Shown here: piece by piece, positions 58,856-64,000 of the stretch
Layout: each line of letters starts with the position of its first letter
How positions within the stretch are numbered: the stretch's first letter is position 1
Assembly: GCA_022661535.1 (NCBI GenBank)
Contig: JAKULF010000005.1
Location: 3,720,001 to 3,784,000 of the forward strand
DNA: 64,000 bases
Origin: Eutypa lata
Taxonomy: Eukaryota > Ascomycota > Sordariomycetes > Xylariales > Diatrypaceae
Direction: 5' to 3'
Program-made: the position numbers and the translations under genes
The notes under the pieces: model-generated
The model's database searches: none
What the model was told of the DNA's origin: nothing
What the model saw: only the letters and a program-made list of their open reading frames with translations

Positions 58856-60545
58856 TGGCACGGCAAGCGTTTCTTCGAAGATCTCCGACGACTGCCATTT
58901 TCTTGTCGATTAAAGGACGATAGACCTCCAAACAGGTACTCGAAACTCTTCCAGTCGAGCGGCGTTTTGTTCGGTTAGCATAGTAAGGTGTCAGGGCGTT
59001 CTTTTATTCTCTTTTCCAACCTACATGACAACTATGACCATTACTACTCCGGTCGTAGCTATAATTTGTGATTCCAGCGGCATTGGCGGATGCCAAATCG
59101 GCATGCCATATTATACCATGGTATGTCTGTCGAGTCCTACTGCAATGTCCTGGGATGCTGTGAAGACAACCACGACAGCCTACGTGGCTTACATGGTGGT
59201 GGCGTCTGAGAGGATGTTGTTGAAGTAGGGCTGGCATGATATGCGCCCATCTATGCCGTTCGAGGACACATTACTATCGCTTTCTTTTTTTCCCTATCTA
59301 CTGGCAACGTCGACCACATTTTCTAGCACAATAACGGAGCATCTTTTTCTTTTTTCTCACTCGCTCTTTTTCGGAGTTTTTACAAGACTTGGACCGGGTG
59401 CAAAACGCGGATGAAGACAAAAACCCCACTGGTTGCAAAAGCCCCAGGTTCGATGGCATCGATGGATATTCAAAGGATATCATGCATAATATCGTTTATA
59501 TGTCCAACTTGACCTCGTTCGAAGACGTGGTTCCGATGGAAAGCGACGTGGTTAATATATTTACAAGTGGAAGGGGGTCAAACAAACAAGCAAAGAGGGG
59601 TGCATCTATTCTGGCGCCCCGTCTCGAGGGATCTTGGGCAAGATATGAAAAGAAGAAAAAAAAGCGACTGGCTGACTGGTGGGAGAGAGAGGGGGGGAGA
59701 GACATAGATGGTCGAGAAGATTGAAGTGTCAGGAAATCTATTAGGTCTTAGGAACCATTATCATCGTCAATTGCGGATGATTGATTGATTGTAACGACGC
59801 ACAACTGAGGAGTCTGTCTGTATTTGTAGTTGCTAGTCATGTTTTTTTTTGTTCCCAAGGGGTCTCAAGACGGTCTCGAACTTGGAATCAACCATCCACG
59901 TTTTCCTAAAAACTTCAGTGGCTAGGACGTACAAAGAGTAGCGTGCGTGTAAGAATCGTTTGAGTGATATGGATGAATTAAGTCTTTCATTCTCTCGAAG
60001 AAATTGAAGCTCGCTCGTAACGTAACTACTGCCTCTAGTGCTTGTTTGAGTTCATTCCTTCTCTCTGACGAGCTCAACTTGAGATGAATTCTATGTGTAG
60101 CTTATAAGGGTCGGATAGGTCCTATAGTGCCAAGAACTAGCCCGTTCAGGGTCCAGAAAGTCTGATAGTGGTATGTAGGTACATAATGCATGCAACCTAA
60201 ATGTTCACCCCACCAATCACAATTCATAATTATCATTAGTTAATTGGTTGAAGCTGGTCTCGCTTCTCCAGTATCGGAGCAGTTTTTAGTTAGAAAATTT
60301 ACAAAGGCAACACTATACAACATTGAAGAAAAGGGAAGCAAAGAGCAAACACCACGATATACACAGTGTGTTTTTGAATACATGGTCGTGATGTTATAGA
60401 CTAACCTAATTTCATCATCACTCTGGAGGTTATAAGAGCAGTCGCGCGCTGGGCTCCCGGCTGCCGGCGCATTTCTATCAGGAGATACGCTTCTACAGCT
60501 ATTGTTGCTGCTGCTACTACGACCACCATCCCCTCCGCTACGATT
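58856..60545. other. Intergenic region (1.7 kb), no gene
   Basis: 3' flank of BNI4 and promoter of DUS1. Frames here look random. Long purine runs (59650-59700) probably belong to the BNI4 3' UTR. Confidence 0.6.
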
Positions 60546-62563
60546 ATGGCTTCGACAAATTCAAATAATGTTGCCGCAGCTGCTAGGCCCAAGTTGCATG
60601 GAAGGGCTTTCTACGAGAGCTTAGGGAGTCCTAAATATGTGGTCGCACCCATGGTTGATCAGTCTGAGTTCGTATGTCTATATTTCCGCTCCTGGCTATT
60701 TACGTTTGACTGGGTGGGTTGGTATGGATAAACTAGGTTGCTAATGAAAGTCTTTGTGTGTGTGTGTGTGTGGAATTTTAGGCGTGGCGAATGCTTACCC
60801 GATCCTTCCTTACCCCCGAAGAGAACTCCAAAGTTCTAGCCTACACGCCCATGTTCCACGCCCGCCTGTTCGAAGAGACCGCCAAGTACAGGGACGCGCA
60901 TTTCCAAGCCACGCCCCCTTCTACCAAGGCAGAGGCGGAGGAGACAGAGACACCACAGACACCGGCACCGGCACCGTTCCTCGACGGCAATCCCTCCTTC
61001 GACCGCCCCCTCTTCGTCCAGTTCTGCGCCAACGACCCCGCCCACCTCCTCGGCGCCGCGCAGCTCGCCGCCCCGCACTGCGACGCCGTCGACCTGAACC
61101 TGGGGTGCCCGCAGGGCATCGCGCGCAAGGGCCACTACGGGGCCTTCCTGCAGGAGGACCATGCCCTGGTCTACGACCTGATCCACACCCTGCACGAGAG
61201 CCTGCCCGTGCCCGTCACGGCCAAGATCCGCATCCTCGAGACCCGGGAGGCCACGCTCGAGTACGCCCGGACGGTGCTGCGCGCCGGCGCCAGCATCCTC
61301 ACGGTCCACGGCCGCCGCCGCGAGCAGAAGGGCCACCTGACCGGCCTGGCCGACTGGGCCTACATCCGCTACCTAAGGGAGAACCTCCCGCCCGATACCG
61401 TGCTCTTCGCCAACGGCAATATCCTGCAACCCGGCGACCTACAACGCTGTCTCGACGCCACTGGCGCCGATGCCGTCATGGCCGCCGAGGGCAACCTGAG
61501 CAATCCGGCGCTGTTCGCCCGGCCCCCGCCCCCCGGCCAAGAGGGCCGCGAGTACTGGCGTCCCCGCGATGGCAATGGCGATGACATCGATCGGGGCGGT
61601 TGGCGCGTCGATGCCGTCTTTCGGAGGTACTTGGATATCCTGCACCGGCACGCGCTGCAGCGGGATCCGCCGGCGCGGAGGCCGCTGTTCGTCGTGGGGG
61701 ATGATGAGGGTTGGCTGCACCAAGCCGACAACAACCTGTCCAATACCAATGGCGAAGAGGAGGGCCCAGCGCGGAAGAAGAGGAAGAAGAATGACGGTGG
61801 TGGTGGTGGTGGCGATGATGCAGGAGGAAAAGGAAAAGGGGGGAAGGGAGGGGGAAAACAGGAGAGGACTACTTCCCCGAACCTCCTAGCCGTCCGCCCG
61901 CATCTCTTCCATCTGCTCCGCCACCTCGTCTCGAGACACACGGATATCCGCGACGTGCTAGCGCGGTGCCCGGCGGGCGATCTCGCGGCCGTCGAGCGTG
62001 TCTTGGATATGGTGGAGCGGAGGGTGGCGGGCGCGCTGCTGGAGTACGAGAGGTCTGGGGGTAGGAGCGTCGAGGAGGAGGAGGAGGAGAAGGAGAGAGC
62101 TGAATTGGAGCTGAAAAAGCTGAAGAAGCCTGGGATCGAGGGGGGAGAGAGGGGTAAGGAGGAGGAGAAGGAGGAAGAAGAGGAGGGAGAACAAGAGGAC
62201 GAAGATGATCCAGAGAGCTCGGTCGCGGCCGTTAGAGCCTGCAAGAGGCCCTGGTGGGTTGTTCAGCCTATCGTCAGGCCCTTGCCTAAAGAGGCGCTGG
62301 CTAAGGGGAGTATTCGGCTGAGTAAGAAGGATTTGAAGAGGCAGGAACTGCAGCAGCAGCAGCAACAGAAGAAGAAATCTGAGGCTATGAAGAATACGAA
62401 TGGGGATGGGGTTGGGGTTTCTAAGATGGGTAGAAAGAAAGAAGAGGAAGATAATGTTGATGGGCTCATGAAGCTCGATGGCAAGGATGCCATCAAGGAA
62501 CCCCTTACTGTGGATGAGAAGAAGCAGCCGAATGTTCCGATTGATGAGTTGGTCGCTGGGTAG
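60546..62563 (+). CDS. DUS1: tRNA-dihydrouridine synthase, Dus1 type (635 aa)
   Basis: Two exons: 60546-60671 (42 residues ending PKYVVAPMVDQSEF) and 60782-62563 (starting AWRMLTRSF). The 110-nt intron has a (GT)n run before its acceptor. The FMN-binding TIM barrel covers about residues 30-330. It has LFVQFCANDP, then DLNLGCPQGIARKGHYGAFL, where Cys151 is the catalytic acid. It continues with TAKIRILETREATLEYARTV, LTVHGRRREQKGHLTG and ANGNI. Dus1 reduces U16/U17 of tRNA D-loops with NADPH. After the barrel come a Lys/Gly-rich insert (about residues 405-440), a helical segment (HLFHLLRHLVSRH) and a long Glu/Lys/Gln-rich tail. The protein is therefore longer than yeast Dus1 (423 aa). The tail may aid RNA binding, which is inference. 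Confidence 0.95.
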
Positions 62564-64000
62564 AGAGCGAGTAGGAAGGTAGATGAATAGAGAATAAATG
62601 AATAAATAAATAAATGCATGAATCAATGAATCAATGAATATATAGATAGGGGGGTTGGGAGAGGTAGGTGATACCATCGTGAATATATCTGAGCTTGATA
62701 CCTGTTTAATAAGGTTGTGTGCATGTTTCTGTCCTTGATGGACGCACATAGGGTTGACTGGCAAGATGACCACCGGACTCATTCCCTAGATCGTCCATCC
62801 AGTCACTGATTTGACAGCCAGCCCGGAAGAGAGCTGAGGGTGGGTGTATGTACGTACGTACCTTAGGGAGGTACCAATTTACCCAAGGTTAACCCAGGAC
62901 CAGATAAACCAGAAGAAGGGTACTTAAGGTCCAATAAGGTGCAGAAATTCCAACAAAGCAAACAAAAGGTACGCAGGTGTCGTTGGTACGCACACCGGCT
63001 CTTCACGTTCGCATGGTATGGACCTAAGTAGCTAATGGTGGAGGCGTATAAGACCGGCAGCCTTAGCCACCCCTGTCTTCCTCCCTGGAAACGTGGTGGT
63101 AGTCCGGAGCCGGAGGTTCCAGGTTCGATTCCTGGGTGTACTAAAACTTTCTTTTTTGTTGTTGTTAGTTGCTGTTTCTTTTCTTGTGATGCCTTTGTTA
63201 TTTTTCCTTCTCTTCTTTATTTAGCTTCGTTTTGGCTAATCTGTTACTTCTTGCTGCCTTGTTAGTTATTACCGTTGATGCTAATATATAATAAGTTTGT
63301 ATAATGTTCTTCCTTAAGGGTCTTTGTGTATTTATTTACCTGCTAACTTTCAATTTTGACCGTTTTATTCCCCCTCACCCTGTTTACTCTCCATAAAACT
63401 TGGATGTAGTACGTGGAGTATCAGTCGTTCTCTGAATTATTATAACGTCTTCTTTTAAAAACGTTTACCTTGAACCGTAATATGTATGCATAAGGACGAT
63501 AACTTCTTTCGAAACCTACCCAATAAATGTTCCGATCCTTGGTTATTCAAAAAGGATTGGTTGCCACTACGATCTACATTGCAAAATCTCTGAAGTATTA
63601 CCAGCCTAAGTTAGCTGAACTCTTGTTACGGGTGGTAGATGTTGAAGGTAGATTTTGATTTCACTCAATATATCCTTAGATAGTCACCGGGCTTAGCAGG
63701 TACAGGTAGTAGTAAAGGTACGCGCCAAGCTGAAAATATTAAGAATTTGTTGCACTAGAGGCGTCACTTTTCAAGGGATAGGTAAACACAAGCCCACTGG
63801 GAGAATTTATCTACTTCACGTTTCTGTTGATCACCATTGTATAAGTCAAATTATTTGATATCTGGTAGATAGCGCCTAGTTCTAACTTGATAGCTAATAC
63901 TTTCTATTCGTATACTTCTTCACTACCGAGCATCTGAGTTTACTACTGGTATTCTAAATGGCTTTACTTCGATTAATACCACCTCCCTATTTGCTAAACT
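62564..64000. other. 3' flank of DUS1 and AT-rich end of window
   Basis: Begins with GAATAAATGAATAAATAAATAAATG-type tetranucleotide repeats (62592-62640). One tRNA-like box lies near 63120 (listed separately). No protein gene is supported up to the window end. Confidence 0.6.
63035..63160 (+). ncRNA. tRNA-like B box with Pol III terminator (tRNA fragment or SINE-like)
   Basis: 63118-63138 contains a five-base-pair T-arm (CCAGG, loop TTCGATT, CCTGG) with a perfect Pol III B box GGTTCGATTCC. A T-rich terminator with six T follows about 15 bases downstream. A TCCGG-AG-CCGGA hairpin sits just upstream. I could not fold a matching acceptor stem or anticodon arm. It may be a decayed tRNA, an intron-containing tRNA I failed to fold, or a tRNA-derived SINE. 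Confidence 0.25.

Overview
The window comes from a filamentous ascomycete, most likely a sordariomycete-type member of the Pezizomycotina. Genes are interrupted by short GT-AG introns of about 50 to 180 nt, often with a CTAAC-like branch site. Intergenic stretches are long and AT-richer than the genes. The protein set is typical of filamentous fungi: a C2H2/fungal_trans regulator, an Egh16-like secreted protein, a BNI4 homologue and a fungal Aurora kinase. I placed exon boundaries by hand, from reading-frame continuity and family patterns. No database search was run.

Layout. The 3' end of a POP3-like RNase P/MRP subunit opens the window (1-414), followed by a disordered 421-residue protein (1824-3089) and a gene-poor 3.3 kb. 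From 6.3 to 16.4 kb lie a C2H2 zinc-finger transcription factor, a Baeyer-Villiger-type flavin monooxygenase, a Dal5-like MFS permease and a shortened 2-oxoglutarate/Fe(II) oxygenase. They look like a small catabolic or accessory cluster without a polyketide or peptide synthase. A palindromic GTGGAGCTCC word recurs in the non-coding DNA of this block.

From 17.2 to 32.5 kb is a dense housekeeping block: NOC3 and NIP7 (divergent, both 60S ribosome assembly), glutamate 5-kinase (proline synthesis) divergent from ATP23 (mitochondrial protease), Aurora kinase divergent from TIM13 (mitochondrial import chaperone), and an NSRP1-like splicing protein divergent from an NFKBIL1-like protein. After it come an Egh16-like secreted protein (33.5-34.8 kb), 3.6 kb without a clear gene, and the 1618-residue YTA7/ATAD2 chromatin ATPase (38.4-43.4 kb).

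From 43.4 to 56.2 kb I find only one convincing gene, a 112-residue protein with an intron at 46.8-47.2 kb. The rest is AT-rich, with microsatellites and a possible decayed gene near 48 kb. The last part holds BNI4 (56.2-58.9 kb, septum/chitin synthase scaffold) and DUS1 (60.5-62.6 kb, tRNA dihydrouridine synthase). A tRNA-like B box lies near 63.1 kb.

No phage, CRISPR or intact transposon is visible. The most unusual items are the 2OG oxygenase that lacks its catalytic core, a one-base splice-frame conflict in NIP7, the shared palindrome in the TF/BVMO/MFS block, and the 9-kb gene desert with one small conserved-looking gene. I did not find a convincing new biological system.
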